Assembly: GCA_003214215.1 (NCBI GenBank)
Contig: QCLX01000007.1
Location: 1-57,949, forward strand
Source of the DNA: Prochlorococcus sp. AG-418-G18
Lineage (GTDB): Bacteria; Cyanobacteriota; Cyanobacteriia; PCC-6307; Cyanobiaceae
DNA length: 57,949 bases
Direction of reading: 5' to 3'
The notes under the pieces were generated by a model, which did no database searches, had not been told where the DNA came from, and worked only from the letters and a program-made list of their open reading frames with translations. Of the stretch, positions 27,487 through 36,573 are shown one piece after another (within the stretch, counting starts at the first letter, position 1; the number at the start of each line of letters is the position of its first letter). The translations under genes were made by a program, and so were the position numbers.

Positions 27487-30456
27487 ATGGAATCTTTTCA
27501 ACAGATAAAAACTAATAACGTGGATCTGATAAGTAACAATGATTCACTTGATAAAAATCGTCTTTTAATAGAAGATCTATGGGAATCTGTGCTCAGAGAA
27601 GAATGCCCAGATGATCAAGCAGAGAGATTGATACAGCTAAAAGAATTAAGTTATTCAAAACAAATTGATGGTGATAGTTCAAAAACTTTTAAAAATGAAA
27701 TAGTTGATATTGTAAATTCTATGGATTTAGCAGAATCCATTGCAGCAGCAAGGGCTTTTTCATTATATTTTCAACTAGTGAATATTTTGGAACAAAGAGT
27801 TGAGGAAGATAGATATATTCAAAGTTTTACCAATAAGAATGTTCAAAAATCTCCTGACAATCTTGATCCTTTCGCGCCAGCATTGGCTAGACAAAATGCT
27901 CCAGTAACTTTTAGAGAATTATTCTACAGGTTGAGGAAATTAAATGTACCACCAGGTAAATTAGAAGAGTTATTGCAGGAAATGGATATCCGTTTAGTTT
28001 TTACTGCACATCCCACTGAGATAGTTAGACATACTATTAGACATAAGCAAACACGAGTAGCAAATTTATTAAAAAAAATACAGATTGAGCAATTTCTAAC
28101 AAAAGAAGAAAAAAATTCTCTAAAAACCCAATTAAAAGAAGAAGTAAGACTTTGGTGGAGAACAGATGAACTGCATCAATTTAAACCTTCAGTTTTAGAC
28201 GAGGTAGATTATGCCTTGCATTATTTTCAGCAAGTTTTATTTAATGCTATGCCTCAATTGAGGGGCAGGATCACTGAAGCACTTACCGAAAATTATCCAG
28301 ATGTTCAGTTGCCCTCTGAATCTTTTTGTAATTTCGGTTCTTGGGTAGGCTCCGATAGGGACGGTAATCCATCGGTCACTCCTGAGATAACATGGCGAAC
28401 TGCTTGCTACCAAAGGCAGTTAATGTTGGAAAGATATATTAATGCGACATCTAATCTTAGAGATCAATTAAGTGTCTCGATGCAATGGAGCCAAGTCAGT
28501 TCTTCTCTATTAGAGTCACTCGAAACAGACAGGGTTAAATTCCCAGAAATCTATGAAGCTAGGGCTACAAGGTATAGATCAGAACCTTACAGATTGAAAT
28601 TAAGTTATATTTTAGAGAAATTAAGGTTAACACAAGAAAGAAATAATTTATTAGCTGATAATGGGTGGAAATTTGACTTAGAGGGAGAAATTGATAATAA
28701 AAATCTAGATAAAGTTGAAAATTTATATTACAAGTCAGTCAACGAATTTACGTATGATCTCGAATTAATTAAAAATAGCCTGATTAGTACAGATTTAACC
28801 TGCGAGTCCGTAAACACCTTACTGACTCAGGTTCATATTTTTGGATTTTCTTTAGCAAGTTTAGATATTCGTCAAGAGAGTACAAGGCATAGTGACGCTA
28901 TTCAAGAGCTTACAAATTATCTTGATTTATCTGTGCAATATGACCAAATGTCTGAGGAAGAGAAAATTAAATGGCTTATAAACGAATTAAATACAAAAAG
29001 GCCTCTAATTCCAGCTGACGTAAACTGGACAAGAACCACAGAAGAAACTTTTTCGGTTTTTAAAATGGTTAAGAGATTACAGCAAGAATTTGGTAGTCGA
29101 ATTTGTCATTCTTATGTAATTTCAATGAGTCATAGTGCATCAGATTTACTTGAAGTACTCTTACTGGCAAAAGAAATGGGACTTCTTGATCAGAATTCAC
29201 AAAAATCAAACTTATTAGTTGTTCCTCTTTTTGAAACTGTAGAAGACCTTAAAAGGGCACCAGAAGTAATGGAAAAGTTGTTTAAATTAGATTTTTACAG
29301 ATCATTATTGCCAAAAGTGGGAGAATCTTTTAAGCCTCTGCAAGAATTAATGCTTGGATACTCTGATAGCAATAAAGATTCGGGTTTTGTTTCTAGTAAT
29401 TGGGAGATTCACAGAGCCCAAATAGCTCTTCAAAATCTTTCAAGTAGAAATAATATATTACTAAGACTTTTTCATGGAAGAGGCGGTTCTGTGGGAAGAG
29501 GAGGAGGTCCAGCCTATCAGGCAATATTGGCCCAACCAAGCGGCACTTTAAAAGGACGAATAAAAATAACAGAACAAGGTGAAGTTTTAGCGTCTAAATA
29601 TAGTCTTCCGGAACTTGCTTTGTACAATCTTGAGACTGTTACTACAGCGGTGATTCAAAATAGTTTGGTGAATAATAGACTTGACGCTACTCCAGAATGG
29701 AATCAATTAATGTCAAGGTTGGCAGAAACATCAAGATCTCACTATAGAAAATTAGTGCATGAGAATCCTGATTTGTTAAATTTCTTTCAAGAGGTCACTC
29801 CAATAGAAGAAATAAGTAAATTACAAATATCTAGTAGGCCTGCTAGAAGAAAAAAAGGTGCAAAAGATTTGTCAAGTTTAAGAGCTATTCCATGGGTATT
29901 TGGTTGGACACAAAGCAGATTTCTTTTGCCAAGTTGGTTTGGAGTAGGCACTGCATTATCATCTGAATTAAATTCAGATCCCCAACAAATTGAATTATTA
30001 AGAGTTTTACATCAAAGATGGCCATTTTTTAGGATGCTTATATCTAAGGTAGAAATGACATTATCAAAGGTGGATTTGGAAGTTGCTAGATATTATGTTG
30101 ATACCCTTGGCAGTAAGGAAAAAAAAGATTCTTTTGATGAAATTTTTGAAGTAATTTCTAAGGAATATAATCTTACAAAATCTTTAATACTTGAAATTAC
30201 TGGTAAAAATAAGCTACTCGAATCAGATAGGGACTTGAAATCATCAGTAAGCTTGAGAAATAAGACAATCATCCCATTGGGTTTTTTGCAGGTTTCACTT
30301 CTAAGAAGACTAAGAGACCAGACAAGACAACCCCCAATAAGCGAATTTATTATTGATAAAGATGAATCTAGAAGAGCTTACAGTAGAAGCGAACTATTGA
30401 GGGGGGCACTATTAACTATTAATGGTATAGCAGCTGGCATGAGAAATACAGGTTGA
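27487..30456 (+). CDS. ppc: Phosphoenolpyruvate carboxylase
   Basis: Carboxylates PEP with bicarbonate to oxaloacetate, the main anaplerotic reaction feeding the incomplete TCA branch. The 989-residue size is normal for cyanobacteria. Hallmarks are [14 protein letters not shown] (catalytic His), [61 protein letters not shown] (essential Arg/His loop), [18 protein letters not shown] and the invariant C-terminal RNTG. All are intact. The GNAT-like gene starts only three bases after its stop. ATG 27487 gives MESFQQIK, an unconserved N-terminal tail as usual. Confidence 0.97.
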   Translation: MESFQQIKTNNVDLISNNDSLDKNRLLIEDLWESVLREECPDDQAERLIQLKELSYSKQIDGDSSKTFKNEIVDIVNSMDLAESIAAARAFSLYFQLVNILEQRVEEDRYIQSFTNKNVQKSPDNLDPFAPALARQNAPVTFRELFYRLRKLNVPPGKLEELLQEMDIRLVFTAHPTEIVRHTIRHKQTRVANLLKKIQIEQFLTKEEKNSLKTQLKEEVRLWWRTDELHQFKPSVLDEVDYALHYFQQVLFNAMPQLRGRITEALTENYPDVQLPSESFCNFGSWVGSDRDGNPSVTPEITWRTACYQRQLMLERYINATSNLRDQLSVSMQWSQVSSSLLESLETDRVKFPEIYEARATRYRSEPYRLKLSYILEKLRLTQERNNLLADNGWKFDLEGEIDNKNLDKVENLYYKSVNEFTYDLELIKNSLISTDLTCESVNTLLTQVHIFGFSLASLDIRQESTRHSDAIQELTNYLDLSVQYDQMSEEEKIKWLINELNTKRPLIPADVNWTRTTEETFSVFKMVKRLQQEFGSRICHSYVISMSHSASDLLEVLLLAKEMGLLDQNSQKSNLLVVPLFETVEDLKRAPEVMEKLFKLDFYRSLLPKVGESFKPLQELMLGYSDSNKDSGFVSSNWEIHRAQIALQNLSSRNNILLRLFHGRGGSVGRGGGPAYQAILAQPSGTLKGRIKITEQGEVLASKYSLPELALYNLETVTTAVIQNSLVNNRLDATPEWNQLMSRLAETSRSHYRKLVHENPDLLNFFQEVTPIEEISKLQISSRPARRKKGAKDLSSLRAIPWVFGWTQSRFLLPSWFGVGTALSSELNSDPQQIELLRVLHQRWPFFRMLISKVEMTLSKVDLEVARYYVDTLGSKEKKDSFDEIFEVISKEYNLTKSLILEITGKNKLLESDRDLKSSVSLRNKTIIPLGFLQVSLLRRLRDQTRQPPISEFIIDKDESRRAYSRSELLRGALLTINGIAAGMRNTG

Positions 30457-30459
30457 TAA

Positions 30460-30906
30460 TTGCAATATTTTTCTAAAAAAAAACTTGCTCTTCCAGAAGG
30501 TTATTTTGTTAACTCTTCGAAAATCCCATTAGCTAAAGAAGTTAACAAACTTTTAGCTAATTGTGGTTGTGAGACATTTCCAATAAAACTTCTTTCTGAG
30601 GCTATTCAGAAAAGTAATTTCTTTTTTACCATACAGAGTGACTTAAAAAATAAATTATATGGCTTTGTAAGGGTTACCTCGGACAGGGGATTGAATGCTA
30701 ACTTGTGGAATTTAAGTGCATTGCCAGGTAATAATCAGCAACTTTATTATTCAATATTGCTTCAAGTAACTCTTGAGAAAATAAATAGAGAAATGCCTGG
30801 ATGCAGTATCTCTGTACAAGCTCCAGTATCTTCGTTTCAAAATTTAGAGGAAAATGGATTCATACTAGATCCAAATGGAATAAGAGTAATGGGATATAAA
30901 CTTTAA
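30460..30906 (+). CDS. GNAT-like acyltransferase family protein (tentative)
   Basis: 148 residues beginning at TTG 30460, three bases after the ppc stop. The central segment LYGFVRVTSDRGLNANLWNLSAL looks like the beta strands 4 and 5 of a GNAT fold, and LEENGFILDPNGIRVMGYKL fits the GNAT end. The usual acetyl-CoA loop Q/R-x-x-G-x-G/A is not clear, so activity is unproven. The tight spacing suggests coupling with ppc. It ends 11 bp from the convergent tRNA-Arg. The alternative is an unrelated conserved protein of the same size. Confidence 0.6.
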   Translation: MQYFSKKKLALPEGYFVNSSKIPLAKEVNKLLANCGCETFPIKLLSEAIQKSNFFFTIQSDLKNKLYGFVRVTSDRGLNANLWNLSALPGNNQQLYYSILLQVTLEKINREMPGCSISVQAPVSSFQNLEENGFILDPNGIRVMGYKL

Positions 30907-30917
30907 AAATTATGTAA

Positions 30918-30991
30918 CGAGCATGGAGGGATTCGAACCCCCGACTCTCAGAACCGGAATCTGATGCTCTATCCAACTGAGCTACATGCCC
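30918..30991 (-). tRNA. trnR: tRNA-Arg (CCG)
   Basis: 74 bases on the minus strand form a cloverleaf. The acceptor GGGCATG pairs with CATGCTC (one G-U), the T arm is GGGGG-TTCGAAT-CCCTC, and the anticodon stem TCAGA/TCTGA holds the loop TTCCGGT, giving CCG, which reads the arginine codon CGG. The discriminator is G73 and CCA is not encoded. CGG is rare in such A+T-rich genomes. It diverges from recF, whose coding region begins about 75 bases away. Confidence 0.95.
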
Positions 30992-31062
30992 TTTAATTTT
31001 TCAATTTCTTTAAAGAAAATCTAAATATTTTAAACTTAGCTAATTTAATTAATGAATGCACC

Positions 31063-31076
31063 AAAAAAATTTTTTT
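31063..31076 (+). other. A7T7 homopolymer tract at the recF start
   Basis: Seven A (31063-31069) followed by seven T (31070-31076). In the frame of ATG 31052 this reads MNAPKKFF and then stops at 31076. The A AAA AAA heptamer is in phase with that frame and is a classical -1 slippery sequence; one extra base in the run would join ATG 31052 to the RecF frame. Such tracts are also common sites of transcriptional slippage and of sequencing error. Confidence 0.6.
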
Positions 31077-32160
31077 AAATAAATTAAAAATTAAAAACTT
31101 TCGAAACCATAAAAGTTTTGAAATTGATTTAAAAGAGCAAAGAACAATTGTTCTTGGCTGTAACGGTATTGGCAAGTCAAATTTACTCGAATCTGTTGAA
31201 TTTTTAAGTCAATTAAAATCTAATAGAGCATTAAGCGATAAAGATTTAATTGAGAATGACAGTGATATGGCTGTAGTCATAGGACAGATAAATTTTAAAG
31301 ACGATTTAAAGTTAAATTTATTCCGAAAAGGCCCTAAAAGAATTTACGTGAATGAATCAATCTTGAAAAAACAGAGTGAAATAAAGAATTATATTCGTAG
31401 TGTATGTTTCTGTTCTAATGATATAGATATTGTTAGAAGTGAACCAAGTTATCGAAGAACATGGATTGATAAAGTCGTATCTCAGCTTGAACCAGTATAT
31501 TTTGACCTGATAATTAGATTTAACAGGCTTTTAAAGCAAAGAAGTCATTTTTGGCGTTCGGAAAGTTTCTTAAAAACACAATCTTCAGATATTGTTGAAA
31601 GCTTTGATATTCAAATGTCAATAATAAGTACAAGAATTTTCAGGCGCAGAAGAAGGGCTTTATTAAAAATAAAACCATATGTTGAATATTGGCATAATCA
31701 TTTAAGTAAATCTAAAGAGCAAATAGACATAAATTATCTTTCGGGGATACAAAATATAAGTCCAGAAGAAGAAGAAGAAGAAGTTATTAGTAAAAAAATA
31801 GCAGAACAACTCTTAAATCAGCGTTCAATAGAATCATTGACTGGTAAATGTAATTTTGGCCCTCATCGTGATGATGTTGAGTTTCTAATCAATAATGTTT
31901 CAGTAAGAAAATATGGTTCATCAGGACAGCAAAGGACTTTTATCTTGGCTTTAAAGATGGCGGAACTAGATTTATTAACTAAAACATTAAATGTCCCTCC
32001 AATACTTATATTGGATGATGTCTTGGCGGAATTAGATTTAACAAGGCAAAATTTGTTATTGAATTCTGTTGGCAAAGATAGTCAATGTTTTATAAGTGCG
32101 ACACATCTAGATAAATTTAATCAGTCTTTCTTAGGCTCTTCACAAATGATTCATTTATAA
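31069..32160 (+). CDS. recF: RecF DNA repair ATPase with a non-canonical start
   Basis: RecF loads RecA at gaps through RecFOR. The SMC-like fold is intact: FLNKLKIKNFRNH at the N-terminus, Walker A GCNGIGKSNLLE (coded from 31156), signature SSGQQRTFILALKMAE and Walker B PPILILDDVLAELD. However, no ATG, GTG or TTG lies in frame between the stop at 30994 and an ATG at 31267, which would delete Walker A. ATT at 31069 sits where the usual RecF methionine would be (363 residues). Alternatively ATG 31052, in another frame, could be joined by a -1 slip in the A7T7 tract 31063-31076 (about 369 residues). A sequencing error is the third option. Confidence 0.85.
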   Translation: MFLNKLKIKNFRNHKSFEIDLKEQRTIVLGCNGIGKSNLLESVEFLSQLKSNRALSDKDLIENDSDMAVVIGQINFKDDLKLNLFRKGPKRIYVNESILKKQSEIKNYIRSVCFCSNDIDIVRSEPSYRRTWIDKVVSQLEPVYFDLIIRFNRLLKQRSHFWRSESFLKTQSSDIVESFDIQMSIISTRIFRRRRRALLKIKPYVEYWHNHLSKSKEQIDINYLSGIQNISPEEEEEEVISKKIAEQLLNQRSIESLTGKCNFGPHRDDVEFLINNVSVRKYGSSGQQRTFILALKMAELDLLTKTLNVPPILILDDVLAELDLTRQNLLLNSVGKDSQCFISATHLDKFNQSFLGSSQMIHL

Positions 32161-32212
32161 TTTTAAAAATGCATGATTTTTAGCTAATGTTAAATTTATA
32201 TAAATTGCCTGA

Positions 32213-32647
32213 ATGGAAATCCACAAAAAAAGTCAAATTTTAAGTTCGTTTAGTGATGAGCAAAAATTAAGTCATCAAAGTAAACACCTTTTGTTGGAAC
32301 TTTATGGATGCGATTGCGAAAAATTAAATGATGAATCTTTTTTGCGCTGTATATTAAACAGAGCTGCTAAATTGGCAAATGCAACAGTTTTGAATTTGAT
32401 TAGTAATAAATTTGAGCCTCAGGGGGTTACTACAATTGCATTACTGGCAGAATCTCATATTTCAATACATACTTGGCCTGAATCTAATTATTCGGCAATC
32501 GATATTTTTACATGTGGTCAAAATATGATGCCTGAACTAGCTAGTCAATATTTAATTGAATCTTTGATGGCTAAAGAACATTCTTTGCGTGTCATTGAGC
32601 GAAATCCACCTTCAGCAGTCTCTAATCAGATCAGAACGGTTGTTTGA
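32213..32647 (+). CDS. speD: S-adenosylmethionine decarboxylase proenzyme
   Basis: A pyruvoyl enzyme that makes decarboxylated AdoMet for spermidine synthesis. The 144-residue proenzyme has GVTTIALLAESHISIHTWPE; self-cleavage before Ser81 in the E-S-H motif would generate the pyruvoyl group. FTCGQ with its conserved Cys follows. The N-terminus LSHQSKHLLLELYGCD is as in bacterial SpeD, with a short 20-residue lead. It ends 6 bp from the convergent larE-like gene. No spermidine synthase gene is in the window. Confidence 0.94.
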   Translation: MEIHKKSQILSSFSDEQKLSHQSKHLLLELYGCDCEKLNDESFLRCILNRAAKLANATVLNLISNKFEPQGVTTIALLAESHISIHTWPESNYSAIDIFTCGQNMMPELASQYLIESLMAKEHSLRVIERNPPSAVSNQIRTVV

Positions 32648-32653
32648 CAATAT

Positions 32654-33499
32654 TTACCTATTTAATTTTCCGCTTACAAGTCCCTCAAGATCTAAACTTG
32701 TGCAATGAAATCCTAAATTAGAAAAATATTGAACTAACTCACTAAAATTATATTTGTTAAAAAAATGCTTTAATTCATCTTGGGGAATTTCTATTCTTGC
32801 AGTTGAGCCTTGGCATCTAACTCTTACCTCCGATAATCCACATTCTTTAAGATATTCTTCTGCTTTCTCAACCATTTTTAGCCTTTCACTAGTTATTTCA
32901 TGGCCATAAGGAAATCTTGATGATAAACAAGGTTGAGCAGGTTTATCCCACCAAGGAAAACCCAATGCTCTTGATATATCCCTAATGTCTTGTTTTGAGA
33001 CTTTAAATTTTGCAAGGGGAGAGATAACGCCTGCTTGTTTTGAGGCTTGTATACCTGGTCTGTAATCTTTAAGATCATCCAGATTGACTCCATCTAAAAC
33101 TATCTTGTAATTAAGTTTTTTAGAGAGGTAGGTTGTATGTTTGTGGAGCTCTTTTTTGCATGCAAAGCACCTATCCTTAGGATTTTCACTGTAACTTGAT
33201 TGTTCTAATTCTGATGTTTTAATCTCTACATGCTTTACTCCAATCCATTTTGCTTGCCTTCTTGCTTCTTCACGAAGAGTAGTGGCTAATGCAGGAGAAA
33301 TTCCAGTTATGGCAATTGCTTTGCTACCTAATTGCTCGAATGCTAATGATGCTACTAATGTACTGTCCACTCCTCCGGAATAAGCAATACAAACACTATC
33401 AAGATTCTTAATGTATCTTCTAATTGTATAAAGCTTTTCACTTTGTTCATCAGAGAGAATTTCTAGTTGATTGAACATGCTAATTACTTTAAAATTCAA
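32654..33499 (-). CDS. larE: LarE-like PP-loop protein (ATP-dependent sulfur transferase family)
   Basis: 281 residues with the PP-loop YSGGVDSTLVAS (about 40-51), which binds ATP and adenylates a substrate. RCFACKKELH and PCLSSRFPYGHEITSERL are typical of the LarE/TIGR00268 group, in which a cysteine in the latter region can be the sacrificial sulfur donor for the lactate racemase cofactor. No larB or larC is seen here, so the real target in this organism is open. ATG 33499 and ATG 33478 are both possible starts. It diverges from cobO across 87 bp. Confidence 0.82.
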   Translation of the reverse strand: MNFKVISMFNQLEILSDEQSEKLYTIRRYIKNLDSVCIAYSGGVDSTLVASLAFEQLGSKAIAITGISPALATTLREEARRQAKWIGVKHVEIKTSELEQSSYSENPKDRCFACKKELHKHTTYLSKKLNYKIVLDGVNLDDLKDYRPGIQASKQAGVISPLAKFKVSKQDIRDISRALGFPWWDKPAQPCLSSRFPYGHEITSERLKMVEKAEEYLKECGLSEVRVRCQGSTARIEIPQDELKHFFNKYNFSELVQYFSNLGFHCTSLDLEGLVSGKLNR

Positions 33500-33586
33500 A
33501 TTACCTATGAATAGGTTGAATTTATTATTAAATCTTTAATAATATTCTTATCTATATCTTAGATTAAATTTACTAATTTTGTTCAA

Positions 33587-34747
33587 TTGACGAATACGAG
33601 TAGAAATAGAGGAATTGGAATTGTCACAGCAAGTGACAGTCAAGAGAGATCAAAAGGTCAATTACATATTTATGATGGAGAGGGTAAGGGGAAAAGTCAG
33701 GCTGCATTGGGAGTAGTTCTCAGGACAATAGGATTAGGAATTTGCGAAAAAAGGCAGTCAAGAGTTTTACTTCTAAGATTTTTAAAAGGCCCTGAGAGAC
33801 CATATGACGAGGATTCAGCTATAGAGGCTTTACAAAGAGGCTTCCCACATTTAATTGACCATGTAAGGACGGGAAGATCCGAATTCTTCACTGCTGACCA
33901 AGTGACAAAGTTTGATGTTGGTGAGGCCGAAAGAGGTTGGAATATTGCTAAAGGAGCAATTGCTAGTTCTCTTTATTCTGTAGTTGTACTGGATGAGTTG
34001 AATCCAGTTCTTGATTTAGGAATGCTTGATATCAATGAAGTAGTTGATACTCTGCAAAATCGTCCAGATGGATTAGAAATAATTATTACTGGAAGGGCAG
34101 CCCCACCCTCTTTGGTAAGAATATCTCAACTCCACTCAGAAATGAGACCACGTTTGATAGGAGATTTATCAGAACTATCCAAACAAAGTAGTTCTAGTGG
34201 TGGAATTGAGATTTATACAGGTGAAGGAAAGGGTAAATCCACAAGTGCACTCGGTAAGGCTCTTCAAGCTATCGGTAAAGGAATATCTCAAGATAAAAGT
34301 CATAGAGTTTTAATATTACAGTGGTTAAAAGGTGGAAATGGATATACCGAAGATGCTGCCATAGAAGCTTTGAGAGAGAGTTACCCTCATTTAGTAGATC
34401 ATTTGCGTTCAGGCAGAGATGCCATCGTATGGAGAGGTCAGCAACAACCAATTGATTATGTTGAGGCTGAAAGAGCATGGGAAATTGCTAAAGCTGCTAT
34501 TTTATCTGGTTTGTACAAAACAATCATTCTAGATGAATTGAATCCAACTGTTGATTTAGAGTTGCTACCTGTGGAATCAATACATCAAACGCTCTTAAAA
34601 AAACCAGCAGATACAGAAGTTGTAATTACTGGGAGGTGTAAAAATGAACCTTCATACTTTGAACTAGCTGATGTTTACTCTGAAATGGTTTGTCATAAAC
34701 ATTATGCAAATGTGGGAGTTGATTTGAAAAGAGGTGTAGATTACTAA
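33587..34747 (+). CDS. cobO: Cob(I)yrinic acid a,c-diamide adenosyltransferase, tandem-domain form
   Basis: Transfers adenosyl from ATP to cob(I)alamin precursors in B12 synthesis. The 386-residue protein holds two copies of the CobO/BtuR domain. Copy 1 has YDGEGKGKSQAALG (about 30-42) and VVLDELNPVLDLG. Copy 2 has YTGEGKGKSTSALG (about 210-223) and IILDELNPTVDLE. Both P-loops and both DELNP motifs are complete. Typical bacterial CobO has about 200 residues, so this is an internal duplication. Start is TTG 33587, since no ATG precedes copy 1. It ends 13 bp from convergent moeB. Confidence 0.9.
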   Translation: MTNTSRNRGIGIVTASDSQERSKGQLHIYDGEGKGKSQAALGVVLRTIGLGICEKRQSRVLLLRFLKGPERPYDEDSAIEALQRGFPHLIDHVRTGRSEFFTADQVTKFDVGEAERGWNIAKGAIASSLYSVVVLDELNPVLDLGMLDINEVVDTLQNRPDGLEIIITGRAAPPSLVRISQLHSEMRPRLIGDLSELSKQSSSSGGIEIYTGEGKGKSTSALGKALQAIGKGISQDKSHRVLILQWLKGGNGYTEDAAIEALRESYPHLVDHLRSGRDAIVWRGQQQPIDYVEAERAWEIAKAAILSGLYKTIILDELNPTVDLELLPVESIHQTLLKKPADTEVVITGRCKNEPSYFELADVYSEMVCHKHYANVGVDLKRGVDY

Positions 34748-34760
34748 CTATTCTTAAAAA

Positions 34761-35906
34761 TTAATTGCACAATATTTTTTTTACCTTTTCGATGCCGCCT
34801 TTAATAGATCTTGACTGAATTTTAAATTTAGACAAGATTCTTGAAGCTTTTTCAGAACGTTTTCCCGATTTACATATAGTGAAGACCTCTTTATTTAAAC
34901 TCTCTTTTTGAATAAATTTTAAGTCAGATTCTTGGTCTAAATGACTTAAGGGAATTGAGATAGATCCCTCTATCGCAGATGTAGAAAATTCTTCATTTTC
35001 CCTAACATCAATTAAAAGAATTTTGTTGGGTTTTGCTTTGTATAAACTATTAAAGTCATTAGCATTAATACTGTTTATTGCATTATTTTTTTCACAATAT
35101 TCGTCGCTATTATAAAAGCCCTCAAACTGAGACAGATTTTTTATACCTTTATTTAACTGATCACTTTTTAGATGTAATTTTTTCATATTCATATTCAATA
35201 GATCAAAAATTAAAATCTTCCCATCTAAAATTTCACCTTTTTTCAAAATGATTTTGATAATTTCATTAACCTGAAGAATTCCTATTAAACCTGTTGAAAC
35301 ACCCACAACTCCGTATTCTGAACAACTTGGGGCAGCATTTTGTGAAGGTGATTCTGGAAGTAAGTCTCTTAAATTAGGACTATTTTTATATAAATTGAAA
35401 ACACTCACTTGCCCTTCAAAGCCTTGTACACTTCCAAAGACTAGGGGTTTATTTAATATCAGGCATGAATCATTTATTAAATATCTTGTTCCAAAGTTAT
35501 CCGAGCAATCACAAATAACATCAAAATCCTTTATTAAGTCAATAGCATTTTTAGGATTAATTCTCTCTGAAAAGGTTAATATTTCACAATTAGGATTGAA
35601 TTTTTTAATTCTTTCCCGAGCAGAATCAATTTTAAGATTACCAATAGTATTTGTTTCATGAATTATCTGTCTCTGGAGATTAGACTTTTCAACTTGATCG
35701 TTATCAACTATTCCAATTCTCCCAATTCCTGCTGCAGCTAGATAAAGCAAAACGGAAGAACCAAGCCCACCTGCACCAATGCATAATACTGAGCTGTTTT
35801 TAAGATTTAGTTGGCCCTCATAACCTATCTCTTTGAGGGGCAAATGTTTTTGATATCTTTCTTCTTCATCAGAGTTTAAGAATTTAAATTTTATATCTTT
35901 GGACAT
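34761..35906 (-). CDS. moeB: MoeB/ThiF-like E1 adenylyltransferase with C-terminal rhodanese domain
   Basis: 381 residues in two domains. The E1 part (about 1-250) has CIGAGGLGSSVLLYLAAAG (nucleotide loop), CDCSDNFGTRYLINDSC and the catalytic-type Cys in APSCSEYGVVG; it would adenylate the C-terminus of a MoaD- or ThiS-like carrier. The rhodanese part (about 280-381) ends with FTICKSGKRSEKAS, a persulfide-carrying Cys loop. The fusion resembles MoeZ/Uba4. The zinc-binding CxxC pairs normal in MoeB are missing: one region reads LRDLLPESP and no second pair is seen. The carrier partner is not in the window. Confidence 0.88.
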   Translation of the reverse strand: MSKDIKFKFLNSDEEERYQKHLPLKEIGYEGQLNLKNSSVLCIGAGGLGSSVLLYLAAAGIGRIGIVDNDQVEKSNLQRQIIHETNTIGNLKIDSARERIKKFNPNCEILTFSERINPKNAIDLIKDFDVICDCSDNFGTRYLINDSCLILNKPLVFGSVQGFEGQVSVFNLYKNSPNLRDLLPESPSQNAAPSCSEYGVVGVSTGLIGILQVNEIIKIILKKGEILDGKILIFDLLNMNMKKLHLKSDQLNKGIKNLSQFEGFYNSDEYCEKNNAINSINANDFNSLYKAKPNKILLIDVRENEEFSTSAIEGSISIPLSHLDQESDLKFIQKESLNKEVFTICKSGKRSEKASRILSKFKIQSRSIKGGIEKVKKILCN

Positions 35907-36200
35907 TGAAACCCTTTAATTTTGGCGAGATAAACTATGAAAATATAATAATTAAAATAAAAATTTTAGACTTTTAAATTTTTCTTATTACTCTAATTTA
36001 TTAATGTTTTTGTTAGAACTAGACCATAATGTGAAGTTTTTATAAATCAATTTTAAGTTTAAATATCTTCAGAAAGCATATATACCAACGCCTCTAAAAA
36101 AATACAAAATGTTTCGGTTCGGAATTTTGCACAACAAAAAGGTAGTCAATAGACGTTTTTTCCGATACTGTCTGGTTCATATATTAAGTTTACTGAATTC
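35907..36200. other. Longest gene-free gap, between divergent moeB and CAAD genes
   Basis: 294 bp between two divergent starts. The moeB-proximal two thirds is almost pure A/T with no clear motif. The CAAD-proximal third (36080-36200) is richer in G+C than its surroundings and contains a 31-codon open frame (36109-36204). I see no tRNA, known riboswitch or repeat. Both promoters must lie here. Confidence 0.5.
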
Positions 36201-36204
36201 ATGA
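36109..36204 (+). CDS. Possible 31-aa upstream small ORF
   Basis: ATG 36109 opens a 31-codon frame that ends with TGA overlapping the ATG of the CAAD gene (ATGA), the classic geometry of translational coupling. The peptide would be basic with a hydrophobic second half (MFRFGILHNKK... LVHILSLLNS). Its G+C is higher than that of the rest of the gap. It could be a leader peptide or a chance frame in a structured 5' leader. No similarity is known to me. Confidence 0.25.
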   Translation: MFRFGILHNKKVVNRRFFRYCLVHILSLLNS

Positions 36205-36566
36205 GTGATAACACTCCAGAGTCAAACCAAGACTCCGGCTCCGATACAAGCTCAGAAACCAAAAGTTTTTCAGAGAAGTACTCTGATGTTATGGGAAAAG
36301 TCAACGAAACCCTTGGTAATGTTGATTGGACTCAAATGGGCAAGTACGGCAAGGCGGCAGGCATAATTGCTGTTGTCGTAATAGCTCAGATAATAATTAA
36401 AGTTGTCATTGACACGATAAACTTTTTCCCAATTCTTCCTGGTTTACTAGAACTGCTAGGGGTCATTGTTGTCGGTCAATGGAGCTGGCAAAATCTTCGT
36501 ACCAGTGAGAATCGTGAAGCTGTTCTAGATAAGGTACAAAATCTTAAGAAGACATATTTAGGGTAG
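36201..36566 (+). CDS. CAAD/CURT1-family thylakoid membrane protein
   Basis: 121 residues. The N-terminal about 45 residues are polar, Ser/Asp/Glu-rich. Two membrane helices follow, about 50-70 (GIIAVVVIAQIIIKVVI) and about 77-93 (FFPILPGLLELLGVIVVG), separated by a tight turn. Then comes the conserved QWSWQNLRTSENREAVLDKVQNLKKTYLG amphipathic tail. This is the CAAD domain layout, related to plant CURT1, which bends thylakoid membranes and in cyanobacteria is also appended to some aminoacyl-tRNA synthetases. Here it is free-standing. It ends 7 bp from the convergent fructosamine kinase. Confidence 0.85.
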   Translation: MSDNTPESNQDSGSDTSSETKSFSEKYSDVMGKVNETLGNVDWTQMGKYGKAAGIIAVVVIAQIIIKVVIDTINFFPILPGLLELLGVIVVGQWSWQNLRTSENREAVLDKVQNLKKTYLG

Positions 36567-36573
36567 TTAAAGA

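Noticed and set aside
31267-32160. recF starting at ATG 31267 (297 aa)
   Set aside because: It would remove the Walker A motif and the conserved N-terminus that are clearly encoded upstream in the same frame.
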